From: Setaria digitata
Lineage: Eukaryota; Nematoda; Chromadorea; Rhabditida; Setariidae
Direction: 5' to 3'
DNA length: 64,000 bases
Assembly: GCA_003640385.1 (NCBI GenBank)
Contig: RCAB01000151.1
Span: 62,001-126,000, forward strand
Below, piece by piece: positions 1 through 14,807 of the stretch. The notes below the pieces were generated by a model. That model had not been told where the DNA came from. It made no database searches and saw only the letters and a list, made by a program, of their open reading frames with translations. Numbering within the stretch: position 1 is the first letter of the stretch; each line of letters starts with the position of its first letter. A program made the position numbers and the translations under genes.

Positions 1-3000
1 AAAAATCTACTTTTGTATCAGTAATTTCCCATGAATGATTGATGGTGAATTTTCTGGAATTTTTCTCCGGAAAATTTTTCAGTTCAAGATGTCAAAAAAG
101 TTCATGAAGATTTTTGACAGTTTGTGATAAAGTTTATTGGCATATAAGTTCAATTTTTACTTCGAATAAACATTACTTAAAATCGGTCAATATTAAATTT
201 TATTCCATTCCAAGCAAATATTGTTATTTATTGCAATACTTACGATTAATAATTACATTTCCAGCAGCCTAAAATAGATGCTGCTTCATTCTGAAATCGC
301 CATTAAAAATTTTAGACAGAAATTTTCCGGAAAATAGGGAATTTTCCTGAGCATTTTAGCCAGTTCTTATACAGTTTGTCTGCTTGAAGCTTGTTATATT
401 AATCTCGAAGAATTTCGATATTTGTCTGCTTATTGTTTGTTTATTTCCCTCAACTTTCAATACTTTGTCAAAATATCATCTAATAAAGTATTGAACTTCC
501 AAAAATTTTAATTTCAAGCATTCGAGAATGCATCGATAAACAAGTTGTTTTTGAAAGGTCAGGCATGAAGAAAATGGTACTTGAGGTCGGTATTTGAGCA
601 TATTTATCATTGCTTCGTTTTGGTGAAGACGGAAATTACTCCCAAAATGTTTTATAAAGTGCCTTATATCAGTTTAACTTTTGTATTCAATTGCTACTCC
701 ATTAAAATTTAAGCAGTTGAAATTTTTGAAAATTTGTTTGCAGATGGATGATATACGAGTATTTTGTCAAACTTGAACTTTTCACTGAAAAAAATTTCAC
801 TCCTTTATAAATATCTTATTAATTAACTGGGACTGAGCAACTTTTAATTCTTTTAAAGAAAAACCAATTGCACTTATGATCATTGTTAGTTTAATTTTTA
901 ACAATTCCTATTATTATAAATATCAAATAATCATCAACTGTATTATTTGTTCATTCATTTAATACCTTTCTCTTTTTTTCGGGTCAATTTAATTAATAAC
1001 TAGTAACTTTAAACTAACTGTGCCAAAATTTTGAATCGATGATGAAGAGATTATTGTTAATTAATGGTTGTTTATAAACTTTTTTTTTTCAATCAATTAT
1101 TTTAAGAAGAAATAAATATATGAACAGGGAAATATTTTACTCAATAAATTTTAAATTTTAATTTAAAAAATGACGCTAAATATTGCTTTCACTGATAATA
1201 TTCTATTTAAAAGAGTCATTATTTTAGAAGTTAAATAATAAATTTTGCCAAATACTTGGCAATATCATTTAAAATTGATTCATTTTGGAATGTCACCAAT
1301 GAGATTCTGACAGAACAGTTTGCTGCTGTTCGATAAATGCTAAAAAGTGAAGTCTCCTCCTTCAGCATTAAACAAAACCAGTTTAAATTGACGAAATTAC
1401 CGAAATTTATTTGCTTCAAACTTGTCCCTTTCTATTGCTATTCAAGACTTACCTGGAATATCCGGCTTTACATCCGAATTTCTTCATCACAATTTTTTTT
1501 TAAATTTACATTTGAAACTTTTTATTTATGGTCGTAATTCTGATTCGCTCAATAATTTTCTGTTACAGTTTGTTCAGTTTGACAATTTTAATTGCTATAA
1601 TTTGTTATATGCTTCTCGTTTATTTTATTTTTTCTTTTTCTATTTTTTGCTTTTTTTCTGATTCTTCGAAGAAAACCCGATATTTAAGAGGTTTTGCGTT
1701 TTTTTTTTCTTTTAATTACCTCTTAATGTGTCTAACTGTTTCTTTCAGGTCTAGGAATCTGGGGCAGAAGTTTTTTATTTAATAGTGATAGATTTGTGGA
1801 ATTTTAAAGATCCTCAATTTTCGAACTTCATCTCTTAGTCGTAAAGTTAGTTGCATGTTCCTCTTTCATGTGCTTAGAAAACGCTAAAACTATTGAAGTC
1901 GAAACATTTTTGAAAATAAAATGATAAATTATTTTTTAGTTTGTTTCTGTCAACTGAAAAGTTCTGTTAACATAATTCGGCAAAAAAAAAGTAGTAGCAC
2001 TTTAAGTAATTGTGCCACTTCCAGAAACAGAAATTGGTTAAGCTGAATGCATAATATAAATTCTTCTGTTGACATGCCGTCCGTCTATCAAATGCTTTTT
2101 GTTTCTGTTTTGCCGAGAAGTTGCAGTTTCCGGTTTCAAATCGGTAGCCATTACCGGCAGTGCACAGTAGTTGGTCCTTTCTGATGATCATTTGTTTGTG
2201 TATTGATGCATAAATTTAGTTAGTCTAATGAGCAGGGAGTTCCTTTAATATCTTCTTTTCTGATGAGTACCAATGAAATAATACAGCTCCTTTCTTGCTT
2301 AATCGTTAACCTTTCCCAAATATTTCGTCCCCTCTCTCAAATCTCGTAATCACTCAACAATGTCATCATCATATGCTATCATTATCAAAGTTATAATCGT
2401 CGAATGCAATCTACCTGGAAACCACCTTTTCACTTGATATGCAGTCAACTAGGATACGGACGAAAATAACTTTTTTACAACCTGAACGACCTTCTCTTTC
2501 TCCTCTCAAGAGATTGTGATGATCAGTTGATGATTGAAATTGTCCTCAACTTCCCTTGTCCCAATCTATTTGTCCGGCCAGTTACGCTTATCTAACAATT
2601 ACCCATTCAAATATGTCTTTAATTTCTACCGTATAACGCTACTGTGTTATATTTTACATCGTTTTTTTTTTTTTTTTTCTGCTAAATTTTCTAATTGCAT
2701 GTAATAATTGAAGTAATTGTTGGAAATGAAAGATTAAAAAAAAAAAAAATTTCTTTCATCAATTTTATTTTCTTCTTTGATGTTTTCTAATTTTGATTTT
2801 TTTTTTATTTCTTTTTAAAGGTGCTGACAAATGCTCTTTTCTTTAAGTGAAAAACTTTAAAACAGCAAAAAATAGATTTATTTGCAGAAGTCGTTCGCAA
2901 AAGTTAATATTTAGCAATTAGTATAGCCTGATATAATTTGAATGCAAGAGGTTCATTTCTACAAACTATTTTTTAGGAAAAAATAAGTCAAATTTTTGGC

Positions 3001-6000
3001 GGTGAAATTTTTTCCTCCATTTATATTAACTTTTAAATAAGTGATAACTAGTCATTTCCTGTAAAATTAGAAATGGTTGCAAAATGATGAACTAGCAAAA
3101 TTGCAATACTTTCCAAAAAGTTTCAATTAAAATAAGCTATGCAAAAAAGTTTTCAAGATTGCTGCATTTCGAAACAGAATAATTACAAGTCTTCAGGTTA
3201 TTCACTAAAATTCTCGAACTTTTGATGAATATTTTCTTAAAATAAACTTTATCTTCTAGTAGTCCTTTCGAAGGATATGTTACTGTTAACAGTGACTGGT
3301 GCAAATTACTGATTTGAAAAAATGGAAGTTAAATTTAAGAAAAAAAAAAAACAAATTCGTGAAAAATCCTGGAAAATTTTGATTATTTGTGTCACATTAA
3401 TAAGTCGAAACAATTACATAATTGAGGGAGAGTTGTAAAACATGTAACATTTCTAACTTTTTCTGACTGGCGCCATCAAAATTACCTTAATGATTATAAT
3501 TGACTTCTTCTAGTCCAATTGCAATACTTTTTTGATAGAGTAAGAACCACTTGAAGGCGACAATTCGGACAAATAATTGTAAATAGGTCGAATATTTTTC
3601 CTTTCGCTTTTTTCAAATTCATTAGTTGTTACTTCAGCATTCTTTGCTATATCCATTATCTTTTTGTTTGTTTATTTATTTATCTAAAATATTATTTAAT
3701 ATTTTTAATGGGTGTAAAATTTCGATTACAAAATAATTTAAGCTAACGCGCTATCCATCTAAAATTTCATTAACTTATTTTCACTACAAAAAAAAAAATA
3801 TTACTAAAAGAAATTAATAGAAAATTTCAAACATAATCTGAATGTAAGTTTACATAAAATCTAATCTTTATATCATGATCGTTTTGAAATATGCAACTGA
3901 ATCGTTTTCATATCCATTATTCAAGCTAAGCTCAAATTACTTCCATTAACTGCATCTCATATATTTTTTTATTTCTAAAACTCGAAGAAAATAGCCTTTT
4001 ACCTCGTCACTTGATTTTTCTACTTGTAAATTTTAATAAAATTTAGATCTATGATTTAATTTCAAAACTTGCAAATTTTGTTCACAGCAAAAATGTAACG
4101 CATATTTTTATAGTAATGAAATTGAAATAATCTTCAGAGAGCATTGTGCGCTTAATTTTTTTTTTCTCTCTTAATTTAATTGAAATTAGATTCTTTTCCT
4201 TGACTTCCTTTGTGTTAGCAATCTTTTATTTACTTTTTTTTTTTTCCTTTTTATTTAATTCCAGACAATTTAAATAATATTCTTATCGTCGTTTAAATGT
4301 ACATCAAATAATTTTTATGAGTTAATTTGAAGGAGCGGATCACTTTTTGATGTATTGGTTCGATTAGCGCTTATCACAAAAATATTTTTTGATTATTTTG
4401 ATGGGAAAGGCATGCCGCATATAGTGACACTGCTATATTATGAAATAATGACTGCTTGAAGTCTTTCCTCAAGCGGTATTTTCTTTTTTAATTCAAGAAA
4501 ATTACAATTTTTTTTCCATCAGCTTTCTTAAAATTTTAGTAAAAAGTCTTAAAAAATTTCAATAATATCGTTAGGTTTGAAAAAAAAAAAAGAAAAAAAA
4601 ATAATGGAACTAGAATTTTTTTTTTTTCACACTATTTTACTTTGACACAATGCCGGTTAATACTATAAACAGTGTAGCAAGTATTGCAGAGGTTTCAGAT
4701 ATATCCGTTTGAATCCGTATCCGTTAAAGATAGTTTATATTTTAAGTGAGTTAGAACATCAGTCTGATGAGAAGGTATATCCCGGTACATTTCATTGCCT
4801 CCATCGCGGTAGATATTACTAGCAATTACGATATTACCTACCGGGATGTGTTAATTTCTGTAGCTGTAGTATGTTAGTATAACAATATTCCTCTTGTGTT
4901 TTTTAAGGAAAAATTCATTATGCAAAAAAGAAAAAAAAACTTAATAACCTTCCTCTGATTTTTTACTTGCATGTTGATAATAAGTTCAAGTAAATGTTGA
5001 AAGTTTGTTAAGAGTTGAATGTTAAAAGGTATCGAAAAGGTAAATGGACTGGTGCCATTATTACTATTGTTATTTCTCATTTTAAATTAAATGAATTCTG
5101 GAATAATTATCGAGTGACCGGTGGAGCAAGTTTTAAAGTAGTCAATTTCTTTCGAACAGTGTACCACAATTAATTAATGTTTAATGCATGATTGGACATT
5201 AAGGCATTACGAGACGATAATGGACAGAATCAGTTTTGTAATTAAATTTCTTTCAAATGGCTGAAACAAATGTTTTTGCATTGAAGACTAATTCGAACCG
5301 TCAGGATGATGATAGCAATCTATAAGCTAGAAAAATTTAGCAGAAACATATATCATCTGATCAGCNATTAGATAAATTAGATGAATGAACATTACTGATC
5401 ATCTGATCAGCTGAATCAATCGCTGACTGCCTTAATCTAACCTCAAATTAAATAATCAATAGTAATAGATAAACAGCAAAAGTGAGAGAAAATGGAACAT
5501 TTGGATAAAAATCATTTTCTCGTCTTTCTTTTTTCCTCTCTAAGTCGAGAATGTGTTAATTACATGATTTAAGTAAACGTTTGAACATCTGTTTCATCCG
5601 TCAATTACAATGAATCAATCGTAACGAGGAAGATGTACTAAGTAGATTTATCAACTATAAATTAAAAAAGAAAAAGAAAAATTATTTCTAATTTTGTAGG
5701 TTAAATTTTTTTTTAAATATGTATATTTTTTATTGGAACAAAAATTTATCCCAATAAAATTTATTGCTTTATTATTTCTAGCGAAGAATTGGTTAAAGTG
5801 AAAAAGTATTAGTCAGTTTTCGATTACATCTGCACAAAATTAAATGTCCATTTTAAATTGAATTATTCACAAATTTATCTTCTAGTTTTCAATTGTCAAA
5901 CAATCATTATCAACATCATCCTCTTGCCAACAGTTTAGATCCGTGACTTGCTCGGAAATCTCTCCGTTTCCCCTTCTCTTTATCTTATTAATTTTAATTT

Positions 6001-6068
6001 CATTTGCTGCTATTTCACTGATTGCCATATTTCCAAGAGGAAATCTTGATTGAACCCAAATATCCCGA

Positions 6069-6132
6069 ACTCTCTCTCTCTCTCTCTCTCCTCTTCCCCC
6101 TCTCCCTCTCACTCTTCCTTTCTCTTTCTCCC
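6069..6132. repeat. (CT)n pyrimidine tract
   Basis: A CT-dinucleotide microsatellite grades into an imperfect CTTCC/CCCTCT pyrimidine run. On the minus strand it produces an Arg/Glu-rich open frame that is a repeat artefact, not a gene. Confidence 0.9.
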
Positions 6133-9100
6133 TATCAAATTGATTCTTATTAAAATTGCTTTAGACTTTAATAATTAACCTTTGGTAGGTTGTTATCTTA
6201 GTAGAATAGATGATGACATTTAACCTTCGATAATACTAGTCAACTTCGTAATTAGTGCTAGATTGAAAAGATGAAGACGGATTATAATTTGGAACCAGCT
6301 GCTTTGTGAATCACTGAAATTGACTCCTTTAATTAATTCACTAACGTAAGTTGCACTTTTTCATGTTAATTAGTTGTAATCCTAATCAATTAATAGTCAA
6401 GTCTCGTAAAGGATTTGAAATTTTCAAATTGATATGTGCTGCTTTTTTTTAGAACTGGTATTAGGACTACACTCGGTGATTCAGGATAAATTTTCATAAT
6501 TACCAACAAGGTAGTTTCCGCGCTACTTTTTGCCTTATCATTGCTGGAAAATATACTGTTTAAATTCGTAATATCAAGTCTGATTAATCATAAAGAAAAT
6601 CTCAACTGAAAACTCAAAAGAAAATGCGAGAAAGGACAAGAGGCGAAAGAAAGTCATCCTCAGATTTCGATTCTCATCGTTAAATCCCAGTTAATCCAAT
6701 GTAAATTCCGGAAGTACCGAAGCTATCCATTCCGTTTTTCATGCTCTCATTTTCCCTTCTTATTTCTCTACTAAGATCTCGCAAGAAGTAAGGAATCTAG
6801 AAGTAGTATTTTCTTAACTGTTAAAATTTTAAAAAGAGACAAGTCACGCTATGAGTTGAAAGGTAAAAAAAGAATTCAATTATCGATGGTTCACTTGCCA
6901 TTGTTCTGCCTATCTTACACTTTTTTTTTTTCATATCTACATAAATTTCAAATATTTCTCGATTTTTTTCTCTGCAAATTCAAGTGCTAATTTGAATAGA
7001 TCAATTTTTCGAACTTACTTCATCGTTTTCAAACTAATTAACCAATTTTCCGTTAATTTTTTTTTTAAACTGACTTAATAAGAATTAATGAATAAATTAT
7101 CTGATCGTCCTACAACTTACCGCCACTGTTCACCGGAATCAGATAATAGTACCAATGTCCCATTGATTTTATTTAAAATCCATCTCATTCATTTAAAATA
7201 ATAGTTAATCTGAAATTTCAGATTAGATTACGGAAAGACTTAAGCTATTTATCATATTTAATCAATTTAAAGATTTTGCTCAATCTCTCAGACAAAGAAG
7301 TATGAAAATTTCGAAAGAGCTTGAAGGATGAAAATTAAATTTTTGAAAATAAGAAAAAGAAAAAAATGAAAGAAAATGGTTTATTCTGAAGTAAATATTT
7401 CTTTTTCATTCCTCTTTTATTGTTTTTTTTTAGAATTTCTTTTTTAACAATTCTCTGCGTTAAGATGAAAAAATCGTTCGTATTTTGTTTTGAAAGGTAA
7501 TTATATTAAAGCTTTCCAAACACGGAAATGAATTTCCATTCTGAATGGATTTCATTATTTATTTATTTTTCTCTCCTTTTTTTTCTCTATTTCAAATAAA
7601 TCTATTCATAATTACATTTTTTATTGGTTAGAACTTTATTTTGCTCAGTTGAAGAAATAAAAAAACTTCATATTATATAGGCCATATCATAAAATTTAGG
7701 ATAAATTTTAATTTTCTAAAATGTTAGACGCCTTCACTGAATAAATTGAATATTTTTTTATTTTTTGCTGTAACATTTCAATATTTTAATTTAAATCAAA
7801 AAGTAAAAAAAAAAAAATGCTGATTTATGAATCTTTTAAAACCTTTCTGATAAATAGTTTTCTTCAGTAGACCATTTTTTTGAATTTATCCATTCACTGC
7901 TTTAATTTTCTTTCTTTCTAGAAAATAGCAGTAAATCGACTTGATTGTTTCTAATTGGTTGAAATAATTATCAGTCCATTTATCCGGTCATTTCAAGTTT
8001 ACGCTTCTCTCTGCGGTCATTCAGCAACCCTTGACCCTAGCAAGAGCACTTTACAGTAATGTTCTCTCGGTTAATGATAAGATTGCATTTGATGAAATGA
8101 AAATATTAACTCGAACTTTTTTTATCCAATATAAGTATCAAAATTCCTTTAATTTTAATTACACTTTATCATCGTCTCATTTCAGCCTCAGAAAAAATAA
8201 TTCTATCTTCTACAACATTATAAAAATTGACCAATATTTTTGCGAGACACTGTTTGGTTCAGTAATAAAATTTATACATTTAATTTTACCATTTTCACTC
8301 AAACTTCGATTTTCAACTTTAATTACTTAGAACTTGCTTTTTGATTATTTAAATGCAAAAAAGTTTTGTGCTTTATTTACATAAATTTTTATTAAATCAC
8401 TATAATTTTATAATAATCTTACCTTACTCCGCTATCTTATTTTTTTTTTCTTATTTTTGCATACTCTGCATTTAGTGTTTAAAGAATTCTCAGTAATATT
8501 TCTTAACAAAAGCTTCTTTTTTTTTTTCGTAAAAATTATTGAAAAGCATTTTGAATAAGGATAAAAAGAAAAGAAAAGAAAAGACTCTTGCGTGGTTACA
8601 TTAAAACTTTCAGCAAAATCAAATTCAGGTTTTTTTTTTTTTTCAAATAGGATTAATGAAAAAAAAAAACGAAAATTTTGCTTTAAAGAAATTCTTTTCA
8701 TGAATTTTTATTGAAATTATTGAAATAATTTTATGAATCAGTAAAATTTATATCAAAATTGGGTTATGGTGAAAGATGAAAAGGCGAATTTACTTGTTTA
8801 CTTGAAAATGAAGTTTCATCTGCTTACGGTAGAATTTCAGTGATGATGTTGGATAGGACTTGAAGTTTGTATGATTTATGTTCTTCACCTCATCTGCTTG
8901 CCTTCTCTAATCAGTACTTAAAATGATGAATTATAAAGATGCTGAAGTTTACGATATTCACGAACACAGAGAGAAATAATTTAAAAACAACGAATCACAC
9001 CTGCTAACATCACAATGCAACTATTATAGCTTTCATGGATTTCCTAGCATATTGCGATTTTTAAATTTCACTAGAACTATTTTATAGTAGTGAATGTGCT

Positions 9101-10919
9101 CCTTGAACTTCTTCTTCTCTAGCAGTTACATCTTCGGACGAGACCTGGAAGGAGTGTAAAAAAGATTTGAACGGATAATTAAAATTTTTTTTTTTTTTTT
9201 TTATTGGATATATTTTCAGTTTAGTGGTATGAGAGTCACTTAATTGGTTATGATTATTTATGGATGCAAAGAAATATTTTCAGGATGTAAGAAAATTTAT
9301 TGCTTAAAAATTTTAAACATCGATTTTCTTTCTTTTCAATTTATGATTTCATTTATGGAGAGAGTAGCTGATTAAAATTATAGCTGATTTTTTACTAGAC
9401 TTAGTTACTAATCAGTCATATAGTAACTTAGACTATGGTATCTGATATTCTAATGATTGCTGGTGGCATTTGTTTAGACTCTCATAATCGTACTAATTCC
9501 AATTATTAACTGATGTAGTTATTTTGGCTAGCTTCACTCTCGAGTTTAGCAATCATAATAAATAATTCAAGCTTTTGTTTAACTAAATCCAAGAAAAAGG
9601 AATGTTTTGTGCATATTGTAGATAGAATTTTCTAGTATGCATCTATTTACCGACAAATTATTTATTTAAAATTATGAATAATTTAGTTAAAAGTATTTGA
9701 ACTTTCTAAAGGACGAATGAAGGAAAGCAAAAAAAAAAAAAAAAACTGAAAAGACCAATTCAGGAAATAACAAGCATAAGTATGGGACTTTTTGCATAGC
9801 CCAATGAAAAATTATGTTTGTTCAGGCATGATTTTATCGTTTAATATGGACGAATGAAATGTTTTTAGCCAGTTTCACTCTCGAGCTTCACTTTATAACC
9901 ATTATTACTGTTGCTCTCAAAAATTATCCTACTAATCCTATTCTTTTCTTTTTTTTGTTTGGAGGCTTGTATAGGTATAAGTTACGCGAACCATTTTAGT
10001 CTGCATTGAAAGACTCTTGTTTCAAGAGTAAACTTGACCAAATAGCTAAGCAAAGAGGTAAAATTAACATATAATAATAGCTTACTAGTTCATTTGAGTT
10101 TTTTTCGAAGTTTTGAATAAAATTCTATGAAAATCTTATAAGTTCTCGAAAATTTAATCAATCATATCTGTTTGTATTGCATTTTAAAAGATTTCAAGAG
10201 GCATGTGGATTATAAACATTGATAAGAGCAGAATTCAATTTTGACTTCTTGACTTAAGTTTTTTTTTTTTTTGCTTTTCAAAAAAATTCAAAGTTCTAAC
10301 ACTCTTATTTAGTTTCGTAATTGTTATGGCATAAACTTTGTACGAAGCTAAATGATACTTCTGTTTCAATCTTTAGCATAATAAGAACCAAATTTAAGCT
10401 AATTAGTAATGAATTGTTATGAAAAATTAATTTGTGCTCTTTTTTTTTTTCAAATATTGAATCCCTCCAATCAATAAAGCATTCATTTTGGATTAAATCC
10501 ATTCATTCTTTGAGTGATGAAAAAAAAGTTCAAAAGAACAAATTTTTTTTTCGCTTCGGCAATTTTCACCAAGTTTAATCCAGACTAAAGATTTGAAAAG
10601 AAAAAATGGAGCTATCAGAAATTATTATTACAGCTAATTGCATAACTTTTTTCTTTTTTAGAACTAAAAATTTTCAAAATCGTTTTCATTTTTTATGTAT
10701 GGAAAGAAGAATGGATAGAGAGGAAGATATAAAGAAATGAACTAAAAAAGATAATTTGAAAAGCGAAACGGTATAAAAAAGTATTTTCCATTCATTTCTC
10801 GGCTGAAATTGAATTAATTAACTTTTTGGATCGTGAACATTTCGCAGTGCTTCCATAAAAATTTGCACGACAGCTTATTTATTTCGAAGCTTTCTTGTGC
10901 TATTTAAAAGAAATTTGAA

Positions 10920-10953
10920 TGAATCAAGACTAGTAGTAACTAGTCTTGATTCA
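10920..10953. repeat. Perfect inverted repeat (15-bp stem, 4-nt loop)
   Basis: The left arm TGAATCAAGACTAGT is followed by AGTA and then the exact reverse complement ACTAGTCTTGATTCA. Pairing stops just outside (A opposite A). No flanking T-run or gene marks it as a terminator, and the stem is too short for a usual microRNA precursor. Function unknown. Confidence 0.85.
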
Positions 10954-13900
10954 AAAAAGCTTGATGATAAAATTTGCTGTTACATCGGCGATTCTCGTTC
11001 TTTATTTTCTGAAAAAAAAAAAAAAAAAAATTACTAAATTCTGTAGAGATATGATTTGTGTGAAATTTACTGAGAATTTATTTCAAATCGTTGAAATAAA
11101 TTTGCAAAAACTAATTTAGATATTAATATTCCATCACCATATATGTGATCAAATCTGAAAGTAAAAGTTCAAAGAAAAAGTTTCGCCAAAATTTTTTTGA
11201 ATTCTATTCGATCGCAAATGCAAAACTTGCATTTTCGAGACCGAAAAAATTGAATTTATTTTTTGCTACTAAACTCATTCTTTTGTGCAAAATTTTTGAA
11301 GGATTTCGATAAAAATGTATTCTTATACAGGCACTTTTTTTTCTTTCATAATTATTTCTCAAATTATTTAAGGCAAAAAATTTCATATGCATATTAGTTT
11401 TTGATATCATTTAATAATTGAAATCAAGATCACTAATAATCATATCATTTCATTATCATTAAAAGGCAATCAACGTTTTCTTTCTCGTCCTCTCTCTCTT
11501 TTTTTTCATTTCCTTCTGAATTAATCTATTTCATATATTTATATTTCAATCAGTCCCACACAATTTAGGCTATTTCCTTTCAATACCTTTAGGTAGGCTT
11601 TTTTTAACCACCTGCAGTAGCGTCTATTTTAACTGTCACATTTAATTACTAAAAATTAACATCCGTTTGGATTTGTTTGTAATCAGTTAATGATCTGAAT
11701 GATAATACTGACTTCTCTTTTGTGTCTAAGTTATTATTTACTATGTATGTATCTTTGTAGTTATATGAACAAATGATAAATTGAAAATGATAATTTTAAA
11801 TGTTTGATAAGATGGAAAAATAAACAAAAAGTGGTTAAAAAAAAAGAAAAATCTCACAGAACTGAGCAAATACTGTTTTGATATAAACAGTTATCATAAT
11901 CCTTCTCTTATTTCATCAATAATTGACTATTTCTCTATCCTATATTTTGAAAAATTTATACTAAATCTGATTGATTTAAATTTAAAAAGTTGTTTAGGTT
12001 TTGCTCAAGATTTTTAGCAGGTGACATCCGAGACCAAAAGCCTAATTGGCAATTCCTCCTTTAAATAATATGTTTTAAAACTGAAATCAGAATTGAAGAA
12101 GAAATGAACACAGATGATGAAATTGTGTCAAATTCCAATTTTACAACGCTCATTTATTTCTAACAAACAATAGCCGTAAAAGATTGTACAATATGTTTAG
12201 GTGTGCAGAAATTGTAAATTAAATGAACCGTTGAGAGTGAAATAATAATAAAAAAAAAAAGTGTTAATGGATTGTTTACCAATTGTTTGTTTAATTTCTA
12301 TTGGATTTTTCTGACGTATGACAATGTGACTACTACGCTGTAGAAGTTACCTGTCACTATTAGGTGATTACGTAAGTTAAGAATATTAAGTGATATTCAA
12401 CATCTTAGATGATATCTTTTTTTCCTCTCTTTTCATGAGTTTTAGTCCAGTACCTAATTCAATTTTATAGCACCATTTCAGATTTTAGTCTTCTGGATGC
12501 TGTTGCAGTACACAAAAATTAACCGATCGCGATTGATTGAAAAGTTGGAAATTAATATATGGTTCCGGTATAATTTACTGTAACCGTAAACATTTTAAAA
12601 TAAATTTCACAGAATCATTGATCAAACTACTTATGGTACCGCGGAAAATTCCTCATCAAAAAATTGTGATGGTACCATCAAAGGTGTCAAATAAGAGGAA
12701 AAAAGCAGCGAATAGTGAAATGTGATGAATTCATTTGTACATAATGAATGAATGATACATCTTTCCAATTTAAATTTCCTGGGCACCTGCTTTTGAAATT
12801 GATGTACCATCAGTCCAGTTGAAATCAATTCTTTGTCACATTTAATTTATTTGTTCACCTGAAAGAAATGACAACTTTAATTAAAGCCAACAAAATTATT
12901 CCACTGGATAAATTTAAATTTCATGTCTTTTTTTTGCGATTCAATTAATGATTTTATATTTATAAATTGTATCAAATCAAATTGGTCTTTGATTTAAAAC
13001 TAAAATTTCATTGATATTAAGTACATAAATTTCTTCGAAATAATTATAAACTGTGATTTATTTTTGAAATTGCAATTTATTGCGATTATTTTTTTTTTAA
13101 CGCAAGAAAAAAGTTTTAGTTTGCAAATGATTTATGGACATTATAAAATCGCAACTTGACAAACAAAATTAATTTATGGCCTGATTTATAGTTATTATAA
13201 AACCTTTAAATTGTGATTACTTTCATCGTGAAGTAGTGTACAATTGTGGTTTTTTTTTTCTTTTTTTTTTTTTTTTTTTTTTTTTCTCACATATTTCATA
13301 GGGATTTGTAATGATATTTAATTTCATTGGCAACTTGTCGAATTGTAACAAAATAACCCATTAACAGATGATGAATATGCAAATTGAGGAGTTTCATCGA
13401 GATGTTTACTTTTGGCTTTATCTCGGAATAAGCTGATACTGTAGATTGTGATAAGTGTTAAGGAACAGATGATACTGTAGAAAAAAGATGATAAATGATG
13501 AGAAGGAAAGAGATATGAAAAGCAGTGACAAAAGAAAGGAAAAAATGATTTATGAACTGTGATGGAAAGAAAATGTTTGGGTACATTAGTGTTGATAGTG
13601 ATTATTGATAAGTATTATTACTGCAAGCAAGCTGGCCATTATCATTGTAATAAAGTGATTCATTACATAAGGTAAACATTAGTTTTTACTCAGGTAAACC
13701 TGGTTTTATCGATGTGAATCTTCATCGGGGACCTTTCCAGTAATTTATGTTGTAGGTTCATTTTTGGTAAATTTGTGAAGGCTTTTCCCCAAAATTAAAA
13801 TATTATTTTATTTGAGAATTCATAGTGCTAGGACAGCACTGCCAGGTAATAATAATACTAGATTATTAAAATTAACAGTACTCTCAGCTAGCTCTTATTC

Positions 13901-13989
13901 TACAAACATATGATGATTACTAAATATTTATGAAGTAATTAATCATAATATAAAATTTCGCCTCTTTTTTTTTCCCCCTCTCAATAAAT

Positions 13990-14034
13990 GTAATTAAAAT
14001 TGAACGTATGCNGTAATTAAAATTGAACGTATGC
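13990..14034. repeat. 22-bp direct duplication around N at 14012
   Basis: The 22 bases before the N (13990-14011) are identical to the 22 bases after it (14013-14034). An exact copy abutting an ambiguous base on each side is the pattern left when two overlapping contig ends are joined through a one-base gap. It is probably not a genomic duplication. Confidence 0.85.
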
Positions 14035-14807
14035 TACATTTATTGTTCATGTTTTTTTTTTTTTTTTTCTTAAGAAAGAAAGTAGCTCTTGAAAATAAAT
14101 TACTTGAAACACTTGCTATTCTCATATGTGAGCTATGGAATATTCAGAAATTTTTCCCACACAGAAAATAGCTGATTGATTTTATCATTGATTAAGAAGG
14201 AAAGGTAAATAGAAAAGATTTATTGATCCTATCATCATCTGCTAAGACACCATTTTTCTTGCAATTCTTGACATCTTTATAGTATTTACATTAAAATCTT
14301 CGATATATTATATTGATAACAGACTTTATCTAGCTAAATTCATTACTGATATGATATTATTTCCGAGATTTACAGCGCTAATTTCAATAATTATTAATAA
14401 TTGAGAAACTTTCATACTAACAAAATAATGCAAGTTTTTTTTTTTCTTCACTATCGTCTAGATACTACACTGATAATCAGTGAAGCAGTGATAGGATGGG
14501 AAGTGTATGCTTATTTTTCAGTAATTATAGCACATGCTGATAGACGAAAGAAGCAAATAAATAAATAATGCGCCCTTCGATGTCATAGAAATGTCTAATT
14601 TTCTAAACAAATTTAAATTTCAATTCACAAATTGAATTTTCTTTTTTCATTTCAGACGACGAGAACACAAATGACTGTCGGATAATTAAGCCACTTCAAA
14701 CAAAATATATCAAATTCCGTTGAATCATTTCTGTTCGGTCGGATGAATCATATCAGAAGCATTACAAAAAAGCTTACATTGCTCTTTTCATTGTCGTCTG
14801 TCCGCAT

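Larger units (their letters stand above)
1..14807. other. Gene-free AT-rich region, left part
   Basis: I find no exon set, tRNA or rRNA here. The open frames are short, low-complexity (Phe/Lys/Ile/Asn-rich) and lack paired splice signals. The stretch contains many poly-T and poly-A runs of 10-20 bases, a pyrimidine tract near 6.07 kb, one strong hairpin near 10.9 kb and an N-joined duplication near 14.0 kb. An N at 5366 follows a 14-base string (5352-5365) that recurs at 5398-5411. It could be intergenic DNA or an intron of an unseen gene. Confidence 0.6.

Noticed and set aside
5286..5310. TTCGAACC tRNA B-box-like motif
   Set aside because: The flanking bases do not form a T-stem and no A-box lies at the right distance.
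5352..5411. Duplication around N at 5366
   Set aside because: The 14-base string recurs 32 bases after the N rather than adjoining it, and is largely the palindrome CTGATCAG. It is weaker evidence for a contig overlap than the other four sites.
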